Assembly (NCBI RefSeq): GCF_000955955.1
Contig: NZ_JYJG01000130.1
Span: forward strand, 1 to 54,976
Reading direction: 5' to 3'
DNA: 54,976 nucleotides
DNA from: Lentzea aerocolonigenes
GTDB lineage: Bacteria; Actinomycetota; Actinomycetes; Mycobacteriales; Pseudonocardiaceae
Each line of letters opens with the position of its first letter. The first letter of the stretch is position 1. Below, piece after piece: positions 9,646 to 18,616 of the stretch. Both the position numbers and the translations under genes were made by a program. The notes beneath the pieces were generated by a model that saw only the letters and a program-made list of their open reading frames with translations, made no database searches and had not been told where the DNA came from.

Positions 9646-10103
9646 GAGCGCAGCTCGATCACCGTTTTGCCAATGCGGATCGGGGTGCCGAGCGGTACGC
9701 GCAGGGGTGCGGTGACCTTGGCTCGGTCTAGATAGGTGCCGTTCGTGGAACCGAGGTCCTCCACGTACCAGTCGGTTCCGCGCATGGACAGCCTCGCGTG
9801 CCTGGTCGACGCGAAGTCGTCGTCCAGCACGAGAGTGGAGTCGTCTGCGCGGCCGATCAGGATCGGCCTGCCGTCGAGCGAGATGCGGGTGCCGGTCAGC
9901 GCCCCGTGGGTGACCACGAGTTGCCGGGGCGCCTTGCTTCCCTTCGCCGACTTCTCGGACCTCCGGAATCCGGGCAGACCTGACGCCCGGAGCCCTGAGG
10001 CTGCGTAGAGATCAGAGCGGACCACACGTAGGGCGGCCAGCACAAAGAGCCAGAGGAGCACGAGAAAGCCCGCTCTGGTCAGCTGCATCACCAGCTCTTG
10101 CAC
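9642..10103 (-). CDS. fhaB: FHA-domain protein FhaB (FipA), membrane anchored
   Basis: This 153-residue protein has one N-terminal hydrophobic helix (about 11-30) and a C-terminal forkhead-associated domain (about 68-153) carrying the phosphothreonine-binding motifs IGRADDS, STRHARL and STNGTYL. FHA domains read Thr phosphorylation made by PknA and PknB. The mycobacterial orthologue helps stabilise the divisome. A GTG at 10103 is chosen because AGGAG lies about 12 bp upstream; an ATG at 10088 is the alternative. The stop overlaps the pstP start. Confidence 0.92.
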   Translation of the reverse strand: MQELVMQLTRAGFLVLLWLFVLAALRVVRSDLYAASGLRASGLPGFRRSEKSAKGSKAPRQLVVTHGALTGTRISLDGRPILIGRADDSTLVLDDDFASTRHARLSMRGTDWYVEDLGSTNGTYLDRAKVTAPLRVPLGTPIRIGKTVIELRS

Positions 10104-10154
10104 CGGTTGTAACCGCTCCTGCCTTGAGTTGCTTACCGACGCCCATGTCGACCA

Positions 10155-11393
10155 CTAGCCGGCGGTGCGGAAGACCAGCGACGAGTGGCCGATGCGGACG
10201 ACGTCGCCTTCCGCGAGCTGCCAAGTCTGCACTGGCGTGCCGTTCACCGTGGTGCCGTTGGTCGAACCGAGATCAGCGAGCATCGCATTCTGCCCGTCCC
10301 AGGAGATTTCCAGGTGGCGCCTGGAGACTCCCGTGTCCGGGAGGCGGAAGTCGGCTTCCTGCCCACGTCCTACGACGTTTCCACCCTGCTTGAGGTTGTA
10401 CGTCCGGTTGGATCCGTCGTCGAGGTGCAGCGTCGCGTTCAGCTGACGGTTCGCGCCCTGGGTCGCCGGCGGGGCGTATCCGCCCTGGTTGTAGCCCTGG
10501 TCGTAGCCGCCCTGCTGGCCGTAGCCCTGCTGCTGGCCGTAACCCTGGTCATACCCGCCCTGCTGGCCGTAACCCTGGTCGTAGCCGCCGCCCTGCTGCT
10601 GCCCGTACCCCTGGTCGTAGCCCTGCTGGCCGTAACCCTGCTGCTGGCCGTAGCCCTGGTCATAGCCCTGCTGGCCACCTTGCTGGCCGCCGCCGTAACC
10701 CTGGTCGTAGCCCGGCTGCTGGCCATAACCCTGGTCATAGCCCGGCTGGCCGGCGCCGTAGCCGCCGCCCTGCTGGCCGTAGCCCTGGTCGTAGCCCTGT
10801 TGCTGGCCGTAGCCCTGTTCGTAACCCTGCTGGCCATAACCCTGCTGCTGGCCGTAGCCCTGCTGCTGCTGGTCGTAGCCCTGCTGGCCGTAGCCGCCCT
10901 GACCATAAGGGTCCTGGGCGGGCTGGCCCTGTCCTTGTCCGTAGCCGGGTGGCTGGCTCATGGGTCGGTCTCCTGCGGTGCGAGGTTGTGCTGACCGTCG
11001 GCTGGCCGCTTTCACGTCGGGGTCGACGGACGAGCTGGTTCGGAACTGTCCGGTGTGCAGCGCCTCGGAGCGCTCCAGGGAGACTACGACGTCACCATAG
11101 GTATCCCATCCGGACTCGGCCAGGTGCTCCCGCAGGCCCTCTGCGAGTAGCTGGGTGATGCGTAGTTCATCCTGCTCATCGCCCGCAAGACGTTCGTGGT
11201 CCTGCGGTCCGAGTAGCACGGTGAAGTGGTTGGGGGCTAGCAGTCTGCCACCCGCGAGTTCGCGGATGTTGCTGTCACCCTCCCGTTGCAGCGCCTGTGC
11301 CACCTCTTGGGGCACCACGTTGCCGCCGAACACGCGCGCGAAGGTGTTGCCGACCAGACCTTCCAGCTTGCGTTCGAAACGTTGCAGGCCCAC
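10155..11393 (-). CDS. fhaA: FHA-domain protein FhaA with DUF3662 domain and Gly-Tyr-Gln repeat linker
   Basis: This 412-residue first gene of the operon starts at GTG 11393, directly after a strong GGAAGGAG site; the open frame upstream crosses the tRNA gene and is not coding. Domains are an N-terminal DUF3662 module (about 1-125, starting [15 protein letters not shown]), a long Gly/Tyr/Gln/Asp repeat region (about 150-310) and a C-terminal FHA domain (about 320-412) with VVGRGQE, VSRRHLE and STNGTTVNG. The family binds phosphorylated Thr on partners such as the MurJ/MviN pseudokinase and slows wall synthesis at poles and septa. The repeat linker is unusually long and could drive condensation (inference). 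Confidence 0.94.
   Translation of the reverse strand: MGLQRFERKLEGLVGNTFARVFGGNVVPQEVAQALQREGDSNIRELAGGRLLAPNHFTVLLGPQDHERLAGDEQDELRITQLLAEGLREHLAESGWDTYGDVVVSLERSEALHTGQFRTSSSVDPDVKAASRRSAQPRTAGDRPMSQPPGYGQGQGQPAQDPYGQGGYGQQGYDQQQQGYGQQQGYGQQGYEQGYGQQQGYDQGYGQQGGGYGAGQPGYDQGYGQQPGYDQGYGGGQQGGQQGYDQGYGQQQGYGQQGYDQGYGQQQGGGYDQGYGQQGGYDQGYGQQQGYGQQGGYDQGYNQGGYAPPATQGANRQLNATLHLDDGSNRTYNLKQGGNVVGRGQEADFRLPDTGVSRRHLEISWDGQNAMLADLGSTNGTTVNGTPVQTWQLAEGDVVRIGHSSLVFRTAG
10470..10945 (-). repeat. Degenerate in-frame repeat encoding the FhaA Gly-Tyr-Gln linker
   Basis: Units such as CTGGCCGTAGCCCTG and CTGGTCGTAGCC recur dozens of times, encoding variants of GYGQQ, GYDQ and [10 protein letters not shown]. 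The repeat stays in frame throughout and sits between two folded domains. Such arrays expand and contract by slippage, so length may vary between isolates. Confidence 0.85.
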
Positions 11394-11510
11394 GTCAACT
11401 CCTTCCGCTCGGACGGGCTCCTGTACCGATCGTATCCGGGTACGACTCCGCCTACAGGGGGCGATTAGGAACCTGGTTTCGACGCGTGCTAGTGTTCCCA
11501 ACGTCTCCAG

Positions 11511-11593
11511 GGGCAAGTGGCGGAATGGCAGACGCGCACGGTTCAGGTCCGTGTGTCCGAAAGGACGTGGGGGTTCAACTCCCCCCTTGCCCA
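11511..11593 (+). tRNA. tRNA-Leu (anticodon CAG)
   Basis: The cloverleaf folds cleanly. The acceptor stem is GGGCAAG (11511-11517) with CTTGCCC (11586-11592) and discriminator A11593. The anticodon loop TTCAGGT carries CAG. The long variable arm GTCCGAAAGGAC marks a class II tRNA. The T-stem is GGGGG/CCCCC around TTCAACT. The CCA end is not encoded. A strong terminator follows 14 bp downstream. Confidence 0.97.
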
Positions 11594-11607
11594 TCGAAAG
11601 ACAGATC

Positions 11608-11640
11608 GAACCCCTCTCGCGGAATCCGCGAGAGGGGTTC
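11608..11640 (+). terminator. Rho-independent terminator of tRNA-Leu
   Basis: A perfect 15-bp stem, GAACCCCTCTCGCGG / CCGCGAGAGGGGTTC, with a 3-nt loop is followed by TTTCGTT. It lies just after the tRNA. Confidence 0.92.
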
Positions 11641-11709
11641 TTTCGTTGATCGGCAGTATCGGATTCCTTGATCCAACAGGTGATGTCTGTCACTCGTTCG
11701 GGGGTCGGC

Positions 11710-12495
11710 ATGTGGGCGATAGGCGCACCTGATTTCGGTGCACAGCTCCAACTCGTGGAGCTTCCGGAGCCTGAAGCGGGCCCGAACGAGCTCGCGGTGC
11801 GGTTGTTCGCGGCGAGTGTGAACCCGTTCGACCGCAAAGTTCTGAACGGGATGCTCCGCGGTTCTGCCGAGCACGTGTTCCCGTTGGTTCCCGGAACTGA
11901 TGGTGCGGGTGAGGTGGTTGGTTCCGGAGAGAGGATTTTCGGCACCTTCTTCCACCATCCCGTCGGCCGCGGAACGTACGCCGAGTACGTCACAGTTCCG
12001 GCCGGGAACGCGTTGGCGCCGTTGCCGGAAGACCTCGATCCCGCAGTTGCCGCCGCATTGCCGACCGCGGGTATGACAGCACTTCAGTTGGTCGAGTCGT
12101 TGGGTTCGGCGGAATCTGTGCTGATCATCGGACCGAACGGTGGTGTCGGGTCGTTCGCTGTCCAGATCGCGCGCGCGGCCGGCAAGCGGGTGATCCCGAT
12201 CGGTCGTGGCGACTCTCTTGTGGAGGCCGACGCGCTGATCGACCTCGTGAGCACCGACCGTTCGTCGTTCGAGGCGAACGCGCGCTACGCGCCGTTGGCC
12301 TTCAACACCAACTACGTCTCCAGCGACAAGGCGCAGAACTTCGGCATGAAGGGGTCGCGCGAAACGCTCGTGCGGCTCGCGTCGATGGTGCAGGCGGGGG
12401 ACCTTTCGGTGCCGATCGCCCGCCGGGTGCCGTTGCGCGAGGCTGTTGATGTTTTCGCAGGTCACGGGCCTGGCAAGACCGTGATCATCATGTAG
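11710..12495 (+). CDS. Compact MDR-superfamily (quinone oxidoreductase-like) oxidoreductase
   Basis: This is about 261 residues from ATG 11710, which is preceded by GGGGG; an ATG at 11683 in the same frame would add nine residues. The N-terminal GroES-like domain is complete ([20 protein letters not shown], then VNPFDRKVL and [12 protein letters not shown]). The NAD(P) motif [20 protein letters not shown] is clear. After it, only about 100 residues remain, against roughly 170 in ordinary quinone reductases, so much of the second half of the Rossmann domain is missing. There is no zinc ligand set. The product is likely a zinc-independent NADPH reductase, but the shortened domain makes activity uncertain. 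Confidence 0.75.
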   Translation: MWAIGAPDFGAQLQLVELPEPEAGPNELAVRLFAASVNPFDRKVLNGMLRGSAEHVFPLVPGTDGAGEVVGSGERIFGTFFHHPVGRGTYAEYVTVPAGNALAPLPEDLDPAVAAALPTAGMTALQLVESLGSAESVLIIGPNGGVGSFAVQIARAAGKRVIPIGRGDSLVEADALIDLVSTDRSSFEANARYAPLAFNTNYVSSDKAQNFGMKGSRETLVRLASMVQAGDLSVPIARRVPLREAVDVFAGHGPGKTVIIM

Positions 12496-12810
12496 GTGGT
12501 CGTTCTGGCGCGGTGAACGGTCGACGGACGGTGACCGGCGCCGCTCACCGCCGTTTTGCCCTCACGCGTAGCGCACCCACTCTGAGCAGCTCTTTTGGTG
12601 CGTCCATCCGGATTAACGTCACCCAGACGGCAGCACCGTAGGACCGAACTCCCCGCGCCGCTCTTCGACCGGTCACCGACCGGTCGGCGCCGTCGATCGC
12701 AGGGGGTGCGCTGACCTGGGAGCGGGCCGTGCGCTTCCTGCTAATCCTTATGCAGAGCACGAGTCGAAACGCGGCGGATCGCCCGCCGCGGGTGACGAGG
12801 AGGCACTGGC
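12496..12810. other. 315-bp intergenic region with tandem palindromes and a hairpin; no gene seen
   Basis: No convincing coding frame is present. Two exact copies of the 8-bp palindrome GACCGGTC (12667-12674 and 12678-12685) are spaced one helical turn apart centre to centre. A GC hairpin GCGGCGG/CCGCCGC lies at 12771-12789, immediately before the GAGGAGG ribosome site (12797-12803) of the next gene. The palindromes look like a regulator operator (inference). Confidence 0.5.
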
Positions 12811-13428
12811 GTGAGCAGCACCCCAGCAAGGATCGCGGCCCTCGACAGCTCGAACGGTTTGTCGACGACCGCGCTCCCGGTTCCGGAACTGCCCGCGTCC
12901 GTCGAGGAGTTGGCAGCCGCAGCGGCGATCCGCCTCGGCTGGCACGGTGTGGTTCTCCCCGAAATGGTCCTGATGGGCCGCAAGGTCGTCGTCGTGGCCG
13001 AACTGCTCGCCGACGCCCACGCCGAGCGCGTGTGCGTGGGTGCGGGCCCCGAGGCCGACAAGACCACCGTCTCCACGTGGGTGTGGCCGGAGATGGAAGG
13101 CCGCGTCCCGCCGGCCGCCGTGCGCATCGTCGGCGTCCTGGCCGTCGCCCGCCACTGGCGCACCGCGCTCGCGTCCGCCGTCCCCTTCTCCCGCTACGGC
13201 AACGCAGCCGTCGTCCTGCCGGAGTCGGTCGCCTTCTCGCACGACTACCTGTCGAACTGCCTGCCGCGCGTCCGCCGTTACGGCGTCTCGGTCCTGCTGG
13301 CCGACGACGACAAGGACCTCTCGGTCGACGTGTCCGGCCGCCAGGAGAACGTGCCCGCAGAGGACACCGCCATCACCCGCTGGGTCAACGAGCTGGTCTA
13401 CGAGCAGGTGCTCGCCACCGCTTCCTGA
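12811..13428 (+). CDS. Conserved-type hypothetical protein, 205 aa
   Basis: It starts at GTG 12811 with an excellent GAGGAGG site seven bases upstream. The protein is soluble with no signal peptide or membrane span. It is Val/Ala-rich with alternating strand-like segments (VVLPEMVLMGRKVVVVAELL, AAVRIVGVLAVARHW) and ends in an acidic stretch. I do not recognise the family. The next gene begins 15 bp downstream on the same strand, so the two may be co-transcribed. Codon use is typical of the window, which supports a real gene. Confidence 0.72.
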   Translation: MSSTPARIAALDSSNGLSTTALPVPELPASVEELAAAAAIRLGWHGVVLPEMVLMGRKVVVVAELLADAHAERVCVGAGPEADKTTVSTWVWPEMEGRVPPAAVRIVGVLAVARHWRTALASAVPFSRYGNAAVVLPESVAFSHDYLSNCLPRVRRYGVSVLLADDDKDLSVDVSGRQENVPAEDTAITRWVNELVYEQVLATAS

Positions 13429-13443
13429 TCTACCGTCGGGGCC

Positions 13444-14100
13444 ATGCGAGTAGTCATAGCCGGCGGACACGGGCAGATCGCGCTGCTTCTCGAGCAGCTG
13501 CTGGCCACCCGTGGAGACGCGGTCACCGCCCTGGTCCGCAACCCTGACCATTTTGCTGACGTGTCCGATGCCGGAGCTGTTCCGGTGTTGTGCGACCTGG
13601 AGTCCGCTGATGTGGACTCGGTCGCGGCGTATTTGAACGGTGCTGATGCCGCCGTGTTCGCGGCTGGTGCTGGAGCGGGGTCTGGAAACGCCCGCAAGGA
13701 CACCGTGGACTACGGGGCGGCCGCGCTCTTCGCCTCTGCTGCTGTCGAGAGCGGGGTGCGGCGGTTCCTTCAGGTGTCGACGGTCGGGATCGAGGCCGCT
13801 GACTCGCCTTCGACGGATCCCGAGTTCGCGGTCTACCTGCGGGCCAAGGGATTGGCCGAGGAAGACCTGAAGCCACGTGATCTGGACTGGACGATCCTGC
13901 GGCCCGGACCGCTGGTGAACGACGCGCCGACCGGTCTGGTCACGATCGGCGCGCCACGACTGCCGCGGTCGTCCGTCACGCGTGCGGATGTCGCCGCTGT
14001 GCTGGCGGAGTTGCTCAACGCTCCGGGGACGATCGGCAAGACGCTGGAGCTGACGAACGGCGAGACGCCGGTCGCCGACGCCGTTCGCGCTGTTCTCTAG
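13444..14100 (+). CDS. NAD(P)-binding atypical SDR (NAD(P)H-dependent nucleoside-diphosphate-sugar epimerase-like)
   Basis: This 218-residue protein has a single Rossmann fold. Residues 1-12, MRVVIAGGHGQI, give the GxxGxxG-type dinucleotide motif. VSTVGIEAADSP and the KGLAEEDLKPRDLDWTILRPG segment match the atypical SDR group that includes YwnB/HSCARG-like reductases and NADPH sensors. No classical YxxxK pair is seen, as usual for this subgroup. It starts at ATG 13444, 15 bp after the preceding gene. The stop shares the tetranucleotide CTAG (14097-14100) with the convergent oxidase gene. Confidence 0.85.
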   Translation: MRVVIAGGHGQIALLLEQLLATRGDAVTALVRNPDHFADVSDAGAVPVLCDLESADVDSVAAYLNGADAAVFAAGAGAGSGNARKDTVDYGAAALFASAAVESGVRRFLQVSTVGIEAADSPSTDPEFAVYLRAKGLAEEDLKPRDLDWTILRPGPLVNDAPTGLVTIGAPRLPRSSVTRADVAAVLAELLNAPGTIGKTLELTNGETPVADAVRAVL

Positions 14101-15377
14101 CCGAGCACCCGGTCCAGGTAGGGGTTCGTGAACGTCCTGCCTGGATCGACCTCGTCCCGCACCCGCAGGAAGTCGTCGAAGTGCGGGTACAACGGGCGGA
14201 GCTGCTCGGCGGTGAGGTCGTGCATCTTGCCCCAGTGCGGGCGGCCGCCCACTGACGCGGCGATGCTGGCGTAGGCGTCGAAGAAAGCCTTGTACTGCAT
14301 GCCGAGCGCCTGGTGCATGGAGATGTAGGCGGTGTCGCGGCCGCTCGCCGTGGAGAGCCAGATGTCGTCGGCCTGAGCGACGCGCACCTCGCACGGCACG
14401 ATCAGGTGGTCGCGTTCGCCGAGTTTCCCCGCGACCTCGCGGAGTTCGCCGATGACGTCGAGCAGGGTTTCGCGCGGGATCGAGAACTCGGTCTCCACGA
14501 ACTTCACCCGGCGAGGCGTCACGAAGACGTTGTGGGAGTAGTCGGAGTAGGAGCGCTCGGAGATCAGGGAGCCGCAGAGTTCGTTGAGGCGGCTGGTGTA
14601 GCGGGGGAAGGTCTTGGCCACCTTGCACACCGCGCCGAACGCGGTGTTCTCCATGACCTCGTACTCCCAGGCCTGCCGGAACTTCGACAGCGGCTTGGCC
14701 GGTTCGCTGATCCTGTTGTTGCGCTTGAGGATCACGCGGTCGGAGTGGGTGAACCAGTGGAACTCGACGTGGTCCTCGACGGCGCAGAGATCGTCGAACT
14801 GCTCCAGCACGGCGTCCAGCCGGCCCGGTGCCTCCGACGCTTGGAGGACGAACGACGGGACGCACTGCAGGGTGATCGTGCTGATGACGCCCAGTGCGCC
14901 GAGGCCGACGCGGGCAGCGTTGAAGAGGTCCGGGCGTTCGGAGCGCGAGCAGGTGACGACCGAACCGTCTGCCAGCACGAGTTCCAGCTCGGCGATCGCG
15001 GTGGCGAGGACGCCGAGCTTCGCGCCGGTGCCGTGGGTCGAGGTCGAGACCGCGCCCGCGACGGTCTGGGCGTCGATGTCGCCCAGGTTCGGCATGGCGA
15101 GGCCGAGGCGGTGCAGGTCGGCGTTGAACGCCCAGAGCGGGGTGCCGGAGCGTACGGTCACCAGGCCGGATTCCGTGTCCGCGCGCACGATTCCCGTCCA
15201 ACGGTCCAGGTCGAGCGCAGTTTCCGGCGCGACCGCGATGTCGTTGAACGAGTGACCGCTGCCCCGCGCGCGGACACGGTTTCCTGAGGTGACCGCTGCC
15301 GCGATCTCGTCAGTGGAGGACGGGTGAACGACGCGCGTTGGCGTGCACGACGCGGTTCTAGCCCAGTTCGTCCACAC
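14097..15377 (-). CDS. FAD-linked oxidase with D-arabinono-1,4-lactone oxidase (ALO) domain
   Basis: About 426 residues from GTG 15377. That start is chosen because GGAGG lies five bases upstream, whereas the GTG at 15389 has none. The N-terminal PCMH-type FAD domain has RARGSGHSFND, where the His is the usual covalent flavin attachment point. The C-terminal ALO domain ends with HWGKMHDL and DPGRTFTNPYLDRVLG. Relatives oxidise sugar lactones or alditols. The true substrate is unknown. The gene is divergent from a PLP amino-acid deaminase/aldolase, a pairing I recall from other actinomycetes. Confidence 0.9.
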   Translation of the reverse strand: MWTNWARTASCTPTRVVHPSSTDEIAAAVTSGNRVRARGSGHSFNDIAVAPETALDLDRWTGIVRADTESGLVTVRSGTPLWAFNADLHRLGLAMPNLGDIDAQTVAGAVSTSTHGTGAKLGVLATAIAELELVLADGSVVTCSRSERPDLFNAARVGLGALGVISTITLQCVPSFVLQASEAPGRLDAVLEQFDDLCAVEDHVEFHWFTHSDRVILKRNNRISEPAKPLSKFRQAWEYEVMENTAFGAVCKVAKTFPRYTSRLNELCGSLISERSYSDYSHNVFVTPRRVKFVETEFSIPRETLLDVIGELREVAGKLGERDHLIVPCEVRVAQADDIWLSTASGRDTAYISMHQALGMQYKAFFDAYASIAASVGGRPHWGKMHDLTAEQLRPLYPHFDDFLRVRDEVDPGRTFTNPYLDRVLG

Positions 15378-15463
15378 ACGGACCTCCACGAGAGAGTGTG
15401 ACCTGCGAGTAACGTAAGTGAAAGCTCTTCACGTTTCAAGGGTTCACGACGTACCGTCAGTGC

Positions 15464-16645
15464 ATGCGCAGAAACCGACTCGATGCCGCGACGAAGGATC
15501 TGGATCCTCCGTTCGCGATCGTCGACCTGGACGCCTTCGACCACAACGCGGCGGACCTCGCCCGTCGCGCTGCCGGTCATCCGATCCGGGTGGCGAGCAA
15601 GTCGATCCGGGTGCGCGACCTGGTGAGCCGGGCGCTCGAACGGCCCGGCTACCAAGGGGTCATGTGCTACTCGCTGGCTGAGGCGTTGTGGTTGTCCGAG
15701 CAGAACGTCAGCGAAGACCTGCTGGTGGCGTACCCGACGGCGGACCGCGCCAGCCTGCAGAAACTCGCGGCCAACGAAACCGCACGTCAGCGCGTCACGA
15801 TCATGGTCGACTCGACTGAGCACCTGGACTTCGTGGACGCGGCGATCGGGCCGCACTCGGACATCCGGGTGTGCCTCGAGCTGGACGTGTCGTGGCGGCC
15901 GTTGCCCGGTGTCCACATCGGGCCGCGCCGCTCGTCGATCCACACGCCGCAGCAGGCGAAGGCCCTTGCCGCGAAGATCGCGCAACGGCGTGGCTTCAAG
16001 CTCGTCGGCGTCATGGCGTACGAGGGACAGATCGCCGGGCTGGGTGACAACCCGCCTGGTCAGCCGCTGCGTGCGCTCGGGATCCGGTTCATCCAGGCGC
16101 GGTCCGGGCCTGAGCTGATTCACCGCAGGACCGCCGTGGTGAGCGCGGTGCGGCAGGTCGTCGACCTGGAGTTCGTCAACGGTGGCGGCACCGGAAGCCT
16201 CGAGCTGACCGGAAGTGACCCGTCGGTCACCGAGCTCGCGGCCGGCTCCGGACTCTTCGGGCCGACGCTGTTCGACGGGTACCAGGCGTTCAAGCCGGAA
16301 CCTGCCGCGTTGTTCGCTCTCTCCGTGGTGCGCAAGCCGAACAAGCACACGGCCACGTTGTTCGCCGGCGGGTACATCGCGTCCGGCACGCCGACGCCCG
16401 ACCGGCAGCCGTCGCCGTACCTTCCGGAAGGGCTGAAGACGCTCGGCCTCGAGGGCGCCGGCGAGGTGCAGACGCCGGTCACCGGCAAGGCGGCTGAGCA
16501 CCTGAGGATCGGTGACCGCGTCTGGATGCGGCACGCCAAGGCGGGCGAGCTGTTCGAGCGGTTCGACGAGGTGCACCTGGTGCACGGCGACCGCATCGAG
16601 CGGACCGTGCCCACGTACCGCGGCGAGCGCAGGAATTTCGGTTAA
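15464..16645 (+). CDS. PLP-dependent amino acid deaminase/aldolase (alanine racemase N-domain fold)
   Basis: This 393-residue fold-type III PLP enzyme has the cofactor lysine in IRVASKSIRV (Lys46) and the barrel motifs VDLDAFDHN, CYSLAEALW and VMAYEGQIAG. The C-terminal domain resembles D-threonine aldolase/D-serine dehydratase relatives. It likely cleaves or deaminates a beta-hydroxy amino acid. No Shine-Dalgarno sequence is present, and TACCGT lies exactly six bases before the ATG, suggesting a leaderless transcript. It shares a TTAA double stop with the convergent tetR. Confidence 0.85.
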   Translation: MRRNRLDAATKDLDPPFAIVDLDAFDHNAADLARRAAGHPIRVASKSIRVRDLVSRALERPGYQGVMCYSLAEALWLSEQNVSEDLLVAYPTADRASLQKLAANETARQRVTIMVDSTEHLDFVDAAIGPHSDIRVCLELDVSWRPLPGVHIGPRRSSIHTPQQAKALAAKIAQRRGFKLVGVMAYEGQIAGLGDNPPGQPLRALGIRFIQARSGPELIHRRTAVVSAVRQVVDLEFVNGGGTGSLELTGSDPSVTELAAGSGLFGPTLFDGYQAFKPEPAALFALSVVRKPNKHTATLFAGGYIASGTPTPDRQPSPYLPEGLKTLGLEGAGEVQTPVTGKAAEHLRIGDRVWMRHAKAGELFERFDEVHLVHGDRIERTVPTYRGERRNFG

Positions 16646-17286
16646 GCCGGCAGGCGCGAGGACAGGTAGCCCCTGACCAGCGCCCTTGCCTCGCCGAGGA
16701 TCGCCTGGTCGCCCATCGGGGTCTTGCGGAACGCCATCTTCATCACGGCGTCGGCGGCCTCGACGGCGATCGCGATCGGCAGCCCGACCTCGCCCATCGG
16801 AATTCCGAACTTGCCCGAGATCAGCTCGGAGATCTTGTCGGAGATGACCGCGTTGTTGTCGCGGCGGTCGTCGAGCAGTCGCATGTCCACGACGTCACCG
16901 AAGTGCAGCTTCCCGAACGCGGGGATCTCGCGGTGCATCGTCACGTAGACGTCGAACACCGTGTCCACGGCGTCCCACCAGTGCTCGAGCGTCGCCTGCT
17001 CGAGCCGTTCGGTGATGCCCTGGGAGAACCTGTCGACGTTGCGCAGTGTCAGCGCCTGCACGACGGCTCTCTTGTCCGGGAAGAACTGGTACAGCGAACC
17101 GACCGCGACACCCGCTCTCTCCGCGATCAACGTCGTGGTCACGCCGTCGTAGCCCACCTCGTCGATGAGGGTCGCGCAGGCCTCGAGCATTCGCTCTACT
17201 CTCTTGGCGCTGCGCTGCTGGACGGGCTGGCGGCGGAGCGGGGTGGTGCTCGTCACGGCGACTCCCAGTAGTTCGGGTGCTTCCAT
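16642..17286 (-). CDS. TetR-family transcriptional regulator
   Basis: This 214-residue protein has an N-terminal TetR helix-turn-helix (about 28-72; TTTLIAERAGVAVGSLYQFFPDKRAVVQAL) and an all-helical ligand domain. It is divergent from the beta-glucosidase/MFS/SDR operon across 82 bp and probably represses it and itself. I could not find a clear palindromic operator in that gap. It ends on a TTAA shared with the aldolase gene. The ATG at 17286 is the first in frame; in-frame GTG starts a few codons later are possible. Confidence 0.88.
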   Translation of the reverse strand: MEAPELLGVAVTSTTPLRRQPVQQRSAKRVERMLEACATLIDEVGYDGVTTTLIAERAGVAVGSLYQFFPDKRAVVQALTLRNVDRFSQGITERLEQATLEHWWDAVDTVFDVYVTMHREIPAFGKLHFGDVVDMRLLDDRRDNNAVISDKISELISGKFGIPMGEVGLPIAIAVEAADAVMKMAFRKTPMGDQAILGEARALVRGYLSSRLPA

Positions 17287-17368
17287 CTTGCCTGTTGTAC
17301 GGCCTTTTCACTTCCCTGAACCTGTCAACACGCCTACGATCCGAACAAGTTTCACATTTGGAGGATCG

Positions 17369-18616
17369 ATGAGCGACTTCCTCTGGGGAGTGTCGACGTC
17401 CGCGTTCCAGATCGAGGGCGCGTTCAGTGCAGGCGGTCGTGGTCCCTCGGTGTGGGACGAGTTCACTCCGGTACACGAGAACCACAACGCCAGCGTTGCT
17501 TGCGATCATTACCACCGGTGGCGCGAGGACGTTGCGCTCATGACGCAGCTCGGCGTGAACGCGTATCGGTTCTCGATCGCGTGGCCGCGCATCCAGCCCA
17601 CCGGCAAGGGCCCGGTGAACTCCGAGGGCCTCGACTTCTACGACCGCCTGGTCGACGCGCTCGTCGACGTCGGAATCGCCCCCGTGGTCACGTTGTACCA
17701 CTGGGACACGCCGCTCGAGCTCGAAGCGGAGGGCGGCTGGCTGAACCGGGACATCGCCGACCGGTTCGCCGACTACACCGCGCTGGTCGCGGACCGCCTG
17801 GCCGACCGGGTGAAGATGTGGATCCCGATCAACGAGCCAGCCATGGTGACGTTGCAGGGCTATGCGATCGGTGAGCACGCCCCTGGCAAGACGTTGCTCT
17901 TCGACGCGTTGCCGACCGCCCACCACCTGAACCTCGCTCACGGGCGTTCGGTCGAGGTGCTCCGGTCGTTCAACGCCCAAGCGGTTGGCACGGCGAACAA
18001 CCACACGCCTGCCTGGCCGGCTGCGCCGAACGACCTACCAGCTGCCGAGGCGTACAGCGAAATCCACAACTGGTTGTACGCGGACCCAGTTCTGTCGGGC
18101 CGATATCCCGACGCAGTCGCCGATCTTCTGCCCGTCGAGGACGGAGACCTGCAGGTCATCCACCAGCCGCTCGACTTCTACGGCGTCAACTACTACAACC
18201 CGACGCGGCTGAAGAACCCGTCAGAGGGCAACCCGCTGCCGTTCGAACTGGTGGAGATCGACGAGTACCCGAAGACCGGCTTCGGCTGGCCGATCGTGCC
18301 GTCCGGGTTGACCGAGATGATCAACACGCTCCGCGAACGCCACCCGAACCTGCCGCCGGTGTACGTGACCGAGAGCGGTTGCAGCTTCCCTGACGAGATC
18401 CAGGACGCCGCACGGGTCTCCTACCTCGACGGACACCTCAAGGCCGCGCAGGCAGCGGACGTCTCCGGCTACTTCGTGTGGTCGCTGATGGACAACTTCG
18501 AGTGGGAAGCCGGCTATTCGCAGCGGTTCGGCCTGGTGCACGTCGACTACGAGACGCAGCGACGCACGCCGCGCGACTCGTTCCACTGGTACAGAAAGGT
18601 GATCAGTGGTGAGTGA
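17369..18616 (+). CDS. GH1 family beta-glucosidase
   Basis: This 415-residue TIM-barrel glycoside hydrolase starts at ATG 17369, behind a strong GGAGG site. The acid/base is Glu156 in INEP and the nucleophile is Glu335 in YVTESG. Substrate-binding motifs QIEGA near the N-terminus and SLMDNFEWEAGY near the C-terminus fit the family. There is no signal peptide, so it acts in the cytoplasm on imported beta-glucosides. It is at the lower end of GH1 length but complete. The stop overlaps the start of the downstream MFS transporter, forming a take-up-and-cleave operon under the divergent TetR protein. Confidence 0.93.
   Translation: MSDFLWGVSTSAFQIEGAFSAGGRGPSVWDEFTPVHENHNASVACDHYHRWREDVALMTQLGVNAYRFSIAWPRIQPTGKGPVNSEGLDFYDRLVDALVDVGIAPVVTLYHWDTPLELEAEGGWLNRDIADRFADYTALVADRLADRVKMWIPINEPAMVTLQGYAIGEHAPGKTLLFDALPTAHHLNLAHGRSVEVLRSFNAQAVGTANNHTPAWPAAPNDLPAAEAYSEIHNWLYADPVLSGRYPDAVADLLPVEDGDLQVIHQPLDFYGVNYYNPTRLKNPSEGNPLPFELVEIDEYPKTGFGWPIVPSGLTEMINTLRERHPNLPPVYVTESGCSFPDEIQDAARVSYLDGHLKAAQAADVSGYFVWSLMDNFEWEAGYSQRFGLVHVDYETQRRTPRDSFHWYRKVISGE

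Noticed and set aside
10470..10945. Repeat array that could be mistaken for CRISPR
   Set aside because: Repeats are in frame, of irregular spacing and encode the FhaA linker; there are no unique spacers or cas genes.
11511..11640. tRNA-Leu as an attachment site of an integrated element
   Set aside because: No integrase, no repeated tRNA 3' end and no island-like composition follow it.
12545..12829. 94-codon minus-strand frame in the 12.5-12.8 kb gap
   Set aside because: Overlaps the ribosome site of the next gene, has poor codon character and no recognisable motif.
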